NCBI GenBank assembly: GCA_022578605.1
Contig: MU394167.1
Coordinates: 1-57,497, forward strand
DNA: 57,497 bases
Direction: 5' to 3'
Origin: Camillea tinctor
Lineage: Eukaryota; Ascomycota; Sordariomycetes; Xylariales; Xylariaceae
This document shows positions 44,340 to 55,260 of this stretch, piece after piece. Position numbers and translations under genes: made by a program. The notes under the pieces are model-generated. The model ran no database searches. It was given only the letters and a program-made list of their open reading frames with translations, and was not told the DNA's origin. Position 1 is the first letter of the stretch; the number at the start of each line of letters is the position of its first letter.

Positions 44340-46132
44340 ATGTTGCCTGCACTTCGAGTTGCGACCCGCCAAGCGGCGATCCGTCGAGCTTCGCCAACCT
44401 TCGCCCTCCAAGCAACTCGAGCTGCTTCCACCTGGGCCAATGTGCCTCAAGGTCCTCCCGTACGTCATATCTCATATCCATTGTCAACCTAATGGGTAAC
44501 TGAACTAACTCTCACGACTTTCCCAGGATGTAAGTCTACGGCTCGGCCATCACGGCGCAATCTTAGGAGGCGTGGAAAAATAAATAAATAAATAAAAAGT
44601 ACCGCACCCGCGTGGATATATTGCTGACGATCTCCTGCTCCCCGATGCCAGGCCATTCTTGGTATGTTTCGCCTTGCCCTTCAACCCTCGTTGTCTGCTC
44701 TGTTATAGGCAGTGATTGGTGTCATATTTGATCCAACTACTAACCCCCAATCCCTCCAGGAATTACGGAAGCTTTCAAAGCCGACTCGTTTGAGAAGAAG
44801 ATCAACCTAGGTACGCCACTTATTACTACAATATCTCTATCCCGTGCCGTGCCGTGCCGTGCCGCGCCGTGCCGTCCATAATGTTGTCTGGTCCGGCCCT
44901 TTAGATATAGTCATACAGAGAGCGTAGCAAGCTAAAGAATGCTCGTTCTCTCATCCTACAGGTGTTGGCGCCTACCGAGATGACCAGGGCAAACCCTATG
45001 TTCTCCCCTCCGTCCGCTCCGCTGAGCAGAAGGTCGTTTCGTCGAACCTAAACAAAGAGTACGCCGGCATCACTGGTGTCCCCGAATTCACCAAGGCCGC
45101 TGCCGTCCTCGCCTATGGTAAGGACTCGTCTGCCCTCGACCGTCTTGCTATCACCCAGTCCATCTCCGGTACCGGCGCCCTACGCATCGGCGCGGCCTTC
45201 CTCGAGCGCTTCTACCCCGGCGACAAGACCATCTATATCCCTACCCCCTCGTGGGCCAACCACAAGGCTGTCTTCAACGATGCCGGTCTCAAGGTCCAAC
45301 AGTACCGCTATTACGACAAGAAGACCATCGGTTTGGACTTCGACGGTATGCTCTCCGACATCAAGGCCGCCCCCAAGGGTAGTATCTTCCTATTCCACGC
45401 CTGCGCCCACAACCCTACCGGTGTAGATCCCACCCAGGAGCAGTGGAAGGAGATCAGTGACGCCGTCAAGGCCCAGGGCCACTATGCCTTCTTCGACATG
45501 GCCTACCAGGGCTTTGCCAGTGGTAACACGGACAAGGATGCCTTTGCCGTGCGTTACTTTGTCGAGCAGGGCCACAACATCTGCTTGGCACAGAGCTTTG
45601 CCAAGAACATGGTACGGGACCTCTTGGCCTCATGGGTCGATCGATGATCAAGTTACCTAGTCTATTAACCTTGCATGTGTAGGGTCTTTACGGCGAACGT
45701 GTCGGTGCCTTCTCCATCGTGACCGCCTCGGCCGAGGAGAAGAAGCGCGTCGACTCACAAATCAAGATTCTTGTACGGCCGCTATACTCGAACCCTCCCA
45801 TTCACGGCGCACGCATCGCCTCGACGATCTTGAACGACCAGGCGCTGTACCAGCAGTGGCTCGGCGAGGTAAAGGACATGGCCGACCGCATCATCACTAT
45901 GCGCGGCCTGCTCAAGGATAACCTAGAGAAGCTCGGGAGTGCTCACGACTGGAGCCACATCACTTCCCAGATCGGCATGTTCGCCTACACCGGCCTCGAC
46001 GCACCCCTGATGGATAAGCTCGCCAAGGAGCACAGCGTCTACGCCACCAAGGACGGCCGTATCAGCGTTGCTGGTATCACTACTGGCAACGTGGCTCGTT
46101 TGGCCGAGGCCATCTACAAGGTCAAGGGTTGA
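44340..46132 (+). CDS. Aspartate aminotransferase, mitochondrial, 6 exons incl. 3-nt and 10-nt microexons
   Basis: Exons 44340-44459, 44527-44529 (GAT), 44652-44661, 44760-44810, 44962-45611, 45683-46132; 1284 nt, 427 aa. The joined sequence reads [20 protein letters not shown], which matches the conserved GPPDxILGxTEAFK of mitochondrial aspartate aminotransferases; without the GAT exon the Asp is lost. The N-terminus is rich in Arg, Ala and Ser with no acids ([18 protein letters not shown]), as expected for a matrix targeting peptide. The PLP lysine is Lys276 in [17 protein letters not shown] and IHGARIA are conserved substrate/PLP segments. It interconverts aspartate + 2-oxoglutarate and oxaloacetate + glutamate in the matrix (malate-aspartate shuttle). 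Codon use is strongly C/G-ending, unlike the cluster genes. Confidence 0.93.
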
Positions 46133-46780
46133 TAAGGTACAAACATGAAGAAAATAAAGTATGGGCTGTGAACACCCCTATGGTTTGATGAACAGTGAAA
46201 ATTGGACAAAGGGGGGAAAGAGTGAGAAGAAAAGGGCAATTAGCATTTATGCGGCGTTTGTTCCATTTCAATCGGCCTGTGAACTATTAAAGGGCTAAAA
46301 AAAAAGGAGAAAAGGGGATGAGACTCGTATGCGTGTAAGATTACGTAGGTACATAGAGAGCCTGATACCGAATGTTACTTTACTACCTGCGAACCTACCT
46401 GCGTCTATGAACTTGAATTTTCTCGGAGGAGAGGTATATATTAGGTATCTACAAAGACTTCTTTTGTCGCTATCCAATCCATCGCCTTGATCTCTATCTC
46501 CCCTTCCCTCCGTTCACTCCCTTCATGTTTTTTTCAGCTTCTGCTATGGCGTAGTTGCAATAGGTACTGGTTTATGCGCGTACCTCTGTTCCCCTCGCTT
46601 CCCTTAACTGTTCTCTGAAAGTAATTCCCTTTTTCTCACCTTTTCTCCTTTTTGGTTGCAAGAAGGACGGGAACGGGTGGATGATTAAATGTATATCACA
46701 CTTTTATATTAGTGTATATAATCGCCCCCTTCAAGTAGCCACGTCTTATTTACCAAATCCGTCTGTCTAAAATAACGCGC
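46133..46780. other. Convergent intergenic region
   Basis: 3' flanks of the aminotransferase and the minus-strand coiled-coil gene. No gene recognised. Confidence 0.5.
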
Positions 46781-47979
46781 CTAAGCCAGCCGGTCCAGAT
46801 CACCCCGGACCTCTTTGAGCCTCGTATCCATCTCGCGCCACACCCTAGCCATCTCGCGCATGGTGCGCTCCTTCGACTTGTTGCCCCCGTGATCGCCCTT
46901 GTCCCCATCCTTGTCCCCATCGGCGGCGGCGACGACGACCCCAAAGTCCCTCAGCTCCGCCTCTCGCGTCTTGATGCCGTCGGCCAGCCGCCGGCGCGCG
47001 TCCCGGAGATGCCTCCGGTAGTTCTCCAGGGCGCGGCGCGCCTCGGGGGGGTAGACCTCGCGCCGCGTGTCCCAGAGCAGGGCCTCGGAGGCGAGGGCCC
47101 AGGTCTGGGCGTCGAGGCAGGCCTCCTCGGCGCGCAGCTCGGTGGAGCGGGCGGCGGGGCCGTGCTTGGCCTCGAGGGCGCGGAGGAGGAGGGCCATGGC
47201 CGTGGTGTGCTGGGCGAGGTGGCGCGTCAGCGCGTGGGTGGTCTGCAGGCGGGACTGGGAGAGGGAGGCCTTGCTAGCGGAGAGTTTGGAGAGCAGGGCG
47301 GTGACGGTGGTGTGGAGGGCGGGGATGGAGCGGTGGATGTAGGACGGGTTGGTGTTGGGGTGGAAGACCCGGGCGAGGGTACTGGCCTGGCGGGTGAGCC
47401 GTGTGGAGACGAGGGTGGCGATCTGGGGAAAGTAGGTCGGGAGATGAGTAAAAGGAGGGCTGCCGAGAAGGAGAGCGAGGGAGTCGGGCGGCATAGAAGA
47501 TGCCTTAGAGAGGAAGACGGGGATCATGAGGAGCAGATCGAGCAGCTCCGGAGGCAGCACCGGCGGTGCCTGTGTGTTGGCGGCGGAAGACTGGGCGCGG
47601 GACTTGGTCCGACGGATTGGCTTCTCTAACGGGTGTGATAGATCTGGTTCTGAAGTGGACTCGGGAATAGAGGTGGCAATGGCCTGGCGTAGCAGGTGTA
47701 ATCGAGTTGCTTTGAGGCGGTGTGCTTTGAGTTCCTAGTCAAGATGAAGGGGAGAAAGAAGGTAATTCATCAGCGCGGGGGCGAGGATTGAGCCAATATG
47801 GATATGGAAATATATGTTGAATGGGAGTAACTTACCTCACGAACTTCATCACGTTTCTTCTCAACAGCGTCGCCCTTCGTAGAGCCGTCCGGATTTAGAA
47901 GTGAGTCGGTGATGGTCTTGTATACGTTGGCGAATTCGGGGTTCTTCCCCAGGACATCCTCATCTATGGGTGGCAACAT
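46781..47979 (-). CDS. Conserved hypothetical coiled-coil protein, 2 exons
   Basis: Exons 47979-47836 and 47734-46781 (intron 101 bp, GTAAGT...CTAG); 1098 nt, 365 aa. Opens MLPPIDEDVLGKNPEFANVY, followed by long predicted helices rich in Leu, Ala, Arg and Glu. A basic linker (KPIRRTKSR) lies around residue 85, and an acidic/Gly insert (ADGDKDGDKGDHGG) precedes the last helix (MREMARVWREMDTRLKEVRGDL). I do not recognise a named domain. Conserved start and composition suggest a real ascomycete-wide protein, perhaps a structural or complex-forming subunit; no function is assigned. Very GC-rich, which also produces long but spurious ORFs on the opposite strand. Confidence 0.75.
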
Positions 47980-48660
47980 GGTGGCGGCAGAGAATGCGCA
48001 GAGGTATGGTATAATACCACCTTGCGACGTGAGATCTCAAGAGGGTTGAATGTCCAATTACTATTTACTAGTGGTCGAGTATGTAAATAGAGATAAGGTA
48101 ACTAGGTTAACCTATAGACTGCAGCTATGCAGCTATGTAAGTGGTTCCATGCGATTGGGCGATAAGGCGATAAGGAAGTATTAGAATAAAGATAAGGATA
48201 AGGATAAACAAGTGATAACAATACTAGGTCAGGTTTGGTTAGAGGTGCATGATGGCGGGGGTTCCGTCACACTTAGACCTTGGACCCAATTGGAACTCTC
48301 CATAGGTTGGAATAATTGGAGAACTTAAAGTCAAAACTTCAATTCTTAATAAGCTCGAATTCAGTTAACCACCTGGGGGGTAAAAGGGTTCTTACTTTAC
48401 AGCACCTTATAAGGGTCGATCAGAGAAATTATTATCCTTGTATAAGAAGGAAATGCTACTCAATTAGCAACTTGCGTAGGGAGAAGGAAGAGGGATTACC
48501 GGTTGCTCATCAACACAACCTAGGACGAGGGAAAAGAGAGGGGAAAAAAAAGAAGAGAAAAAATTACAGCGAAGGCGGCGCAACGAAATTCCAACACCGT
48601 TCCTATTATATTGTATCATATCGATCGACGACAACGACGAGACTCAGCCAGACAAACCCA
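47980..48660. promoter_or_regulatory. Divergent promoter region
   Basis: 681 bp between the ATG of the coiled-coil gene (minus) and that of the mitoribosomal gene (plus). The plus frame is open upstream to 48316, but that stretch has no ATG before 48661 and is low-complexity basic, so I treat it as leader. Confidence 0.5.
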
Positions 48661-49506
48661 ATGCCACCATCAATTCGTGCTGTTGCGGCGGCACCGCCGT
48701 TGCCATCGACACAATGTCTCGTAGCAGCCCGCCTACTACTATCATCTTCGTCTTCACAGTCACCCTCCACCCCATCCTCATCCTCCTATCCCTCCCGTCC
48801 CGCCTTCACCAGCACCACCACTAGCACCCACCGCGCATTCAGCACCACGCGCCCCCTTCCCCAGCAGAAGCCCACCCACCTCACCGTCCCCGTCGACCAG
48901 GTGCCCGACTACCCCTTCGGGCGGTTCCAGACGTACAAGCAGCGCAACGCGGGCCTCTACGGGTCGTCCAAGATCCGGTTCGGCAACGTCGTGGCCCCCA
49001 AGTGGGGTCGCAAGTCGCGGACGCACTGGCTGCCGAACCGGCACATGAAGCGTCTGTGGTCCCCCGCCCTCGGCGGCTTCATCCGCACGCGCCTGACCAC
49101 CTCCGTGCTCAAGACCATCGACAAGCTCGGCGGCATCGACGAGTACTTGCTGGGGTCCAAGACGCGGCGCCTCCGCGAGCTCGGCCCCGCCGGCTGGGCC
49201 CTGCGCTGGAAGATCATGCAGACCCCCGCCGTGCAGGCGCGCTTCGCCCGCGAGCGCGCCGCCCTCGGCCTACCCCCCAAGGGGAAGGAGCAGGCCGTGG
49301 CCGAGGCCGCCGTGCTCCCTGTCTCGCTGCGAACCCCCGGCGCCACTCCCGAGTCCGTCATGACCGAAGTCGACCAGATGCTCGCTGGCGACGAGGAATT
49401 CATCATTGGCGAGGTGAAGGATGACGAGGAGATCCTGATCCAGGCAGAGCGGGAAGAGATAGGTGACGTGGTAGAAAAAGAGACAGCCCCCCGACCTAGC
49501 CCGTGA
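48661..49506 (+). CDS. Mitochondrial large-subunit ribosomal protein bL28m
   Basis: Single exon, 281 aa from ATG 48661. The first 65 residues are Ser/Ala/Arg-rich with no clear acids, a mitochondrial presequence. The bL28 core follows: GLYGSSKIRFGNVV, then RKSRTHWLPNRHMKRLWSPA (residues about 120-139), then TTSVLKTIDKLGGIDEYLLG, ending with a fungus-type C-terminal extension (acidic, EEFIIGEVKDDEE). The R/K-x-W-x-PN-x-x-K-R-LWS pattern is diagnostic of L28/Mrpl24. It is part of the mitoribosome large subunit. Strongly GC-ending codons. Confidence 0.9.
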   Translation: MPPSIRAVAAAPPLPSTQCLVAARLLLSSSSSQSPSTPSSSSYPSRPAFTSTTTSTHRAFSTTRPLPQQKPTHLTVPVDQVPDYPFGRFQTYKQRNAGLYGSSKIRFGNVVAPKWGRKSRTHWLPNRHMKRLWSPALGGFIRTRLTTSVLKTIDKLGGIDEYLLGSKTRRLRELGPAGWALRWKIMQTPAVQARFARERAALGLPPKGKEQAVAEAAVLPVSLRTPGATPESVMTEVDQMLAGDEEFIIGEVKDDEEILIQAEREEIGDVVEKETAPRPSP

Positions 49507-50083
49507 CGGGATATCATATTTATTGACCAGAAGAGCAGGGTGGAGGGAGTACTACTTTTCCAGCCAGAAGTACATAAAGGAGGTGAATAGAATACCATGA
49601 ATAAATCCTTACTTGTACGACTAAAAAGGCCATGAAGGAAGTCAATGAAATGGATTAAAAAAAAAAAAAAAAAGGGGGGGGGGGGGGAGGGGGGAGGAGA
49701 AGATGCAATGCATTAAGGCGTCGGAAAAGAAAAACAAATTAGCATCATACATCTCTGTGAAATAGGGAGTCCGGCCATGGTGGCAATTGCTATTTGGTTC
49801 TACAAGCCTATATGGCATGATACATACAATAAAGTACAACAAATCTACCTATCATGGTGTATTGATGTAGATGCAACCCAAACATTGGTGATAATCATGT
49901 TGATATATCCCTCTCTCCCGCCTTTTCTTGCTTTACTTTTTAAGAACTACCCCAGTACGGTACCCTTGGGAAAAGTCACACCAACTCCATGACATACCGA
50001 TAACAACAAGATATCCTCATAACAGCATTATCCGCACTTCATCCAACACAGGGACGACCAACGATAAACACCTTTTTTCTAAC
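49507..50083. other. Convergent intergenic with A17-G14 junction
   Basis: An A17 run (49657-49673) passes directly into G14 (49674-49687) and further G-rich sequence. Otherwise 3' flanking DNA of two convergent genes. No gene recognised. Confidence 0.6.
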
Positions 50084-52462
50084 CTAGAAACGCAAATCCC
50101 ATCCAATCTTGGGACCCAGCTTGGGTAGTTCGTCTGCCACGCTCTGCACATCCTTGTCACCTCGTCCACTCAGACAGATGACCACATCCTCGTCCTTCTT
50201 CATCGTCTTGGCCAGCTCAATAGCTCCATAGATGCCGTGCGCCGACTCGAGAGCCGGGATGATACCCTCGAGTTGCGACATGAGCTTGAACCCGATGAAC
50301 GCTTCCGCATCCGTAGCCGCGATGAACTTAGCCCTTTCGCTATCCTTCCAGGAAGAAAGTTCAGGGCCAACACCTGGGTAGTCCAAACCTGCCGAGACCG
50401 AGTGCGTGTCCGAGATCTGACCGTGCTCGTTCTGCAGGATGTAGGTTCTTACGCCGTGCAGGACTCCCTTAGTACCGGCGGATAGGGTTGCCGAATGGCG
50501 AGCCGTGTCAATACCGTCACCGCCGGCTTCGACACCTAGCAGTTTAACGCTAGGATCCTGGGAGAAAGGATAGAACATGCCGACCGCATTGCTGCCACCA
50601 CCGACACAGGCCACGACAGCGTCAGGGAGCTTGCCGCGCTTCTCCAGCATCTGGGCTTTGGTCTCGTTTCCGATAACCGACTGGAAGGTCCGGACGATCG
50701 TAGGGAAGGGGTGGGGACCGATGGCCGAGCCAAGGATATAGTGGGTATCTTCGAGGTGGACAACCCAGTAACGCAACGCCTCGTTGACCGCATCCCGAAG
50801 CGTCCTGCTTCCCGCCTCAACCGCGATCACTTTCGCACCTAGAAGGCGCATGCGGAACACGTTGAGAGCTTGTCGCCGTACATCTTCCTATGATAGATAT
50901 TTAGTCACTTGTCTTCGCGCAAAAGCTAGATGTGAAGAAAGGGTAACTCACAGCACCCATGAAGACGGTGCATTCCATGCCAAACTTGGCGCAGACTGTC
51001 GCGGTAGCTACACCATGCTGTCCAGCGCCTGTCTCGGCAATAATCTTGGTCTTGCCTAGCCGCTTTGCCAGCAGGATCTGACCGACAGCATTGTTGATCT
51101 TGTGGGAACCGGTATGGTTCAGATCCTCCCTCTTCAACCAGATGTTCGCACCACCGGCATGCTCAGTCAGACGCTCAGCCAAGTGCAGCTGGCCGGGGCG
51201 TCCCATCCATGGATAGTATGAACGGTACTCTTCCCAGAACTTGGGGTCATCCCTGATAGCATTGAAGCCATTTTCCAGCTCGGACAAGCAGTCCATCAGA
51301 GACTCGGGCACGTATTGGCCGCCGAACTCACCAAATCTTTCGGGAATCTTGCCGTGGAGCGCAGCCAGCTGCGCCACTAAAGCAGCATCCTCCTGCTCAG
51401 TTATGACCCCGTTGACCGTCACATCATCGCCACTGGGCTCTTGGGCACCATTGATAGCTTCGATCATGCCAACTTCGCGCGTAGCCTCCTGGGCAGCGTC
51501 GGTAGTGCGCCCGGTAACGTAGGCGCAGTACTCCTGGACTGACTCTGCGAGCTTACCAGGGTCGGCCTTTTGCAGAGTGGTGACAATGTGAGAACCGATG
51601 ACAACGCCGTCAGCAATGGCAGCGACGGATTGGAAGTGCTCGCGCGTCGACACGCCAAAACCAACAGCAGCAGGCTTGTTCCCGCTGTATTTTTTGACAC
51701 GCTGTAGTAGGTTCGGTAGGTTGGCATTGAGGGTGCCCTGGGCACCAGTGACACCTTGGCGGGAGACAACATATATGAAAGAGTCGGCGAGACTGCAGAG
51801 AATCCTCATACGGGTGTCAGATGTAGCGGGGGCGATCAGAGGGACGTAGGACAATGCGCCCTTGCTGCAGAGCTTGCGGAAGGAGACGGCCTCCTCGGGA
51901 GGAAGATCACAGACGATAAAACCGTTGACGCTGGCGGCCTTGCAGTCCCGTAACAGGGCCTCCTCGCCATAACTAAGTAGGGGATTGTAGTATCCCATCA
52001 GCAGGACGGGGCAAGCCAAGCCTCTCGCTCGGGCATCTTTGATCATCTGCAAGGTGGACTGGATGGTGACGCCATTCTGGAGGGCGACGGTGTTGGAGGT
52101 CTGGATGGTCGGGCCGTCCGCAATGGGATCGGTAAAGGGCACACCGAGCTCGATCACGTCTAAAGGGGAGGGAGTTCAGGTCAGTTAGATGATTCCGATA
52201 GTTATCATCTATGATTAAATCCACAACATACCTGCGCCACCCTTCTCCATGGCCAGCATGACATCTGGGGTGTCCTCGGGCTTGGGGAAGCCAGCGGTAA
52301 CATAGGTTACCAAGGCAGCCTACATAGGTTGTCGTATGTCGGTTAGTTCTGCGCATCTTGGGTTTGGAGGTTGGAGTTGGGAATCAAGAAGTGAAGATGG
52401 GAATCAAAACGTACCCGGTTCTCGGCCTTGCAACGTCTGAATGTCTGTTTGAGAGCCTCCAT
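50084..52462 (-). CDS. Tryptophan synthase, fused alpha-beta, 4 exons
   Basis: Exons 52462-52415, 52319-52232, 52159-50952, 50887-50084; 2148 nt, 715 aa; introns of 95, 72 and 64 bp. The N-terminal alpha domain (indole-glycerol-phosphate to indole) has [17 protein letters not shown] and [10 protein letters not shown]; the C-terminal beta domain (indole + serine to tryptophan, PLP) starts at [11 protein letters not shown] and has the PLP lysine in [10 protein letters not shown], then [10 protein letters not shown] and VGGGSNAVG. The alpha-beta fusion is the standard fungal form (TRP5 in yeast, trp-3 in Neurospora). Cytosolic, last step of tryptophan synthesis. A TGAGTCA site lies upstream of the start codon. 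Confidence 0.96.
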
Positions 52463-52605
52463 GGTGTGTCTAATGTTGGGTCAATTGGACCAATGGAAGA
52501 GAAACAGAGAAAAGAAAGAGAGTGTGATGTAACAAGGTGAGGAGGACAAAGAAAGGTGAAAGTGGGAAAGGGAAAGGCTTTAGCAAAGCCTTTTTCAATT
52601 ACAGC

Positions 52606-52612
52606 TGAGTCA
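52606..52612. promoter_or_regulatory. TGAGTCA site (Gcn4/CPC1-type) upstream of tryptophan synthase
   Basis: Exact TGA(C/G)TCA element 144 bp upstream of the start codon at 52462. This is the known binding site of the cross-pathway-control factor CPC1/CpcA (yeast Gcn4), which raises amino-acid biosynthetic genes on starvation. A perfect 7-bp hairpin (AGGCTTT-AGC-AAAGCCT) lies nearby at 52575-52591, of unknown meaning. Confidence 0.6.
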
Positions 52613-53249
52613 CGTCGTTGTTAGGTACTTTCTTGCCGAGAGCGGATGGTGACTAACACTCTGTACTGACCTCAACTTATACAGGAATAAACACGCCTAG
52701 GTTATTTTTTTTCTTATCGTTTATCAGTATTAAACCCCTCCCCTTCCCCTGCCCCTTCCCCTCCCCCCTCCATTATAGACACGGAACCCCACTATCCGTC
52801 ATACTTAGTACTAGGTATATACTTTACGCATGTAGGTGCATAGTGTACGTAAATATGGGTCGGTAAGACCTAAAATTAAAGATCTAAAACTACTAGGTAG
52901 GCCCCATTCAAGATATATTCTACATTTGATGAATCAACATTGGACCTCATAGATCAAGAAGCCTTGCATCACTCAGAGAATCTTCCAACCTCCTTTTCCA
53001 ACCAAACATAAAAAACATAAAAAAAACATAAAAATTTTTAAAAATTAAAATTAAAATAAAATAAACCATATACATTACTCTATATCGTCTTCTTGGTATA
53101 TCCCCCTAACAGACTCCAATGTTCTTTATCTATACTCGTCGTGTACTCTAACTAATGACCTACCTAGGTTAGTAGGTAGGCATTCAAGTTCCATCTCACT
53201 CTCGACTTACATGCATATATGAGAAGAAGAGGAAGAAGAAAAAGTCTGG
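52613..53249. other. Intergenic, no gene recognised
   Basis: Contains a C/T-rich block (about 52735-52770), a CCTAGGTTAGTAGGTAGG palindromic stretch (about 53163-53180) and AT-rich runs (about 53005-53065). No gene seen. Confidence 0.5.
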
Positions 53250-54407
53250 TCAAGGATTTTGCTGACCTTTTTCTGGTCCCGTAGTCCCCTCCAGCTCGAA
53301 TATAGCACCTGGTTGACGCGGCGATCCAAGAGAAAGTGCGGTTGCTGGCACTTCTTGGGGCACCGTCCCCTCGAGCTCGTTGATCTCGCCTCCCCCTATT
53401 TCGTGTCGCTTGCTAGGTGATTTTTCTCTGTCATTCCCATCTTCGGTAGCTGATATCTCACGCGCCTGTCTCTGTCTCTTCCTGTTCTTGTAGAGAACGA
53501 TCGGGACTATGATAAGAATGAGGACGCATACCCCTACGCCAACACCAATACCGGCTTTGGCGGCATTTGGCAATCCATCGTTCTGAGAAGAGCCAGCGCT
53601 AGGAGAAGTAGTCGTGCTAGACCCAGTCTCCGTTGGGATCTGTGTCAACGTGCTTCCGGGTGCCGTCGTTGCCGTCGTTGCTGTCGTGTCCCCGGTAGGT
53701 GTTCCTTGAGGTTCGGATGTCGAAGTCGCCGGAAGATCAGATTGTTGGAAATTAATTTGTATCAACGGCGCGAACAACGTGTACATTGATCGTCCGCTAT
53801 TTGGGACGGTGACTCCTGAAAAGCTAACAAAGGTCCCCTCGTCGCATTGGACAGTAGAGAAAGACGTTGAGGTCGCCGTCACGACGCACGTCTGCGCATA
53901 CGTGTCAGATACTTCTATCGACGAGCATGTGTATCCACTAACCTGGGGTTAGCCCATTGTCAGCTTGAGCCTCCAAACAATGTGTTATGTTATATGGGTC
54001 CTAAGAAATCAACATGGACTAAACGGCCTGAACTGGGACAATAAAAGGGAAGGGCTTCCGCACGTAGGGCAACACGCTGCTGCTGTCTCTCCTGACTCCA
54101 ACGAATACTCTAGTCCCCATCCAGTAGATCCGCCTTCCACCGCCGTCGCAGCCGTTGTGTATCCCGATGGACACGCGATCCCGGGGCTGTAGAATCCCCA
54201 GCCCATCATGACCCCCGGGTCTATGGTAATTGAGCTAGCCCTCGGCGGCCAGCAATCGGTAAAGTCGTACGCATTCCTCGCCCCACTACATGTTTGCGCT
54301 TGCCATCCTGTGTTGCACGTCGAGCACAAGGCCATCGCATACGAACATATATAGGGTCGTTCCCATGTTGTCGTCAGAGGACCAAGCAGCGTACGCGGCG
54401 ATGTCAT
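53250..54407 (-). CDS. Single-pass membrane protein with Cys-rich ectodomain, 2 exons
   Basis: Exons 54407-54064 and 53937-53250 (intron 126 bp, GTGCGG...GTTAG); 1032 nt, 343 aa. The join restores ACCPTGYTCSS, a Cys pattern common in this fungal family. Layout: Cys-rich N-terminal half (SYAMALCSTCNTGWQAQTC), Ser/Thr-rich stalk (about residues 170-220), one hydrophobic segment (GIGVGVGVCVLILIIVPIVL, about 230-249), then a basic stop-transfer KNRKRQRQ and polar tail. This recalls the WSC/Mid2-type wall-sensor layout, but no WSC domain is present and no N-terminal signal peptide is obvious from the ATG at 54407. Possibly a cell-surface protein; function unknown. Confidence 0.72.
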
Positions 54408-55260
54408 GGCTTGGGTATGGGATCATTAGTAACTAAGTAGTAGTAGGTTACTATTACTTAAGTAACACCTTATACTTCCGTTTTTGTTTTTGTTTTCTTT
54501 TCGGGGCATACCAGTTTGTGGTGAGTGCGGATATTGCCATCTTGTGAACCGTTGAGCAGTAGTCCGCTACTCTCCCATCTAAAGATACGTCTTTCACAGG
54601 TATTGGCCTCAAGTTCATCTATGACGCCGCCAGTCGACGGACGGGATGTCACTGATTGGGCTCTGAACCCTGCAGCAATGCAAATGTCACGGGGTTGACT
54701 GTAACCTCGCCAGTAAGAATCCGGCTTTTAGCAAGGTCCCTTCCGTATTCGAGGATACTAAGGGATATGATTGGACATGATGCAACAACGACGTATACTA
54801 AAATATATTAATTATACTCAAGTAAGCATTACCGCGTACTGCGCACACTATGGGGATAGGGGGAAAGCAAGGGAGAGAACTACCAAGGGAGTGATAGAAG
54901 GGGTAGTAGGTAGGTAGTGGATGAGGATCCAGACGCCACCTCCCTCATATAATCATACGAACATAGGTTTTCCAACATTCGAACAAAATTATTATCGTGT
55001 AAGTGAATGTGATAATAGTTCTACGCGTGGTAATATAAGTACTGTTCATCTGATAAGTTGTATTGACTCTAAGCAATCTTACAGGGGGCATAATAAGGAA
55101 ATGTTCGTAGGAAAATTCTCATCATCATCGTTGTCATCCTAGCCATTATAATATCGTGTCTTTCAAGGGTATTACTATAGCCAACAGCCAACCTATATCA
55201 CTATATTAACCAGGGTATCAGGGTATTAAACACTTCCCAATCTAACCTTATTCAAAAGTA
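54408..55260. other. Intergenic, no gene recognised
   Basis: Between the starts of one minus-strand gene and the end of the next. Short ORFs only; repeated TAGTAGGTAGG-like stretches near 54905. Confidence 0.5.

Noticed and set aside
46889..47629. 246-codon plus-strand ORF
   Set aside because: It is antisense to the coiled-coil gene in very GC-rich sequence, with Gly/Val/Glu low complexity and no domain. The minus-strand gene has a proper intron and start.
48316..48660. N-terminal extension of the bL28m frame
   Set aside because: No ATG in this stretch, low-complexity basic sequence; the ATG at 48661 begins a normal mitochondrial presequence.
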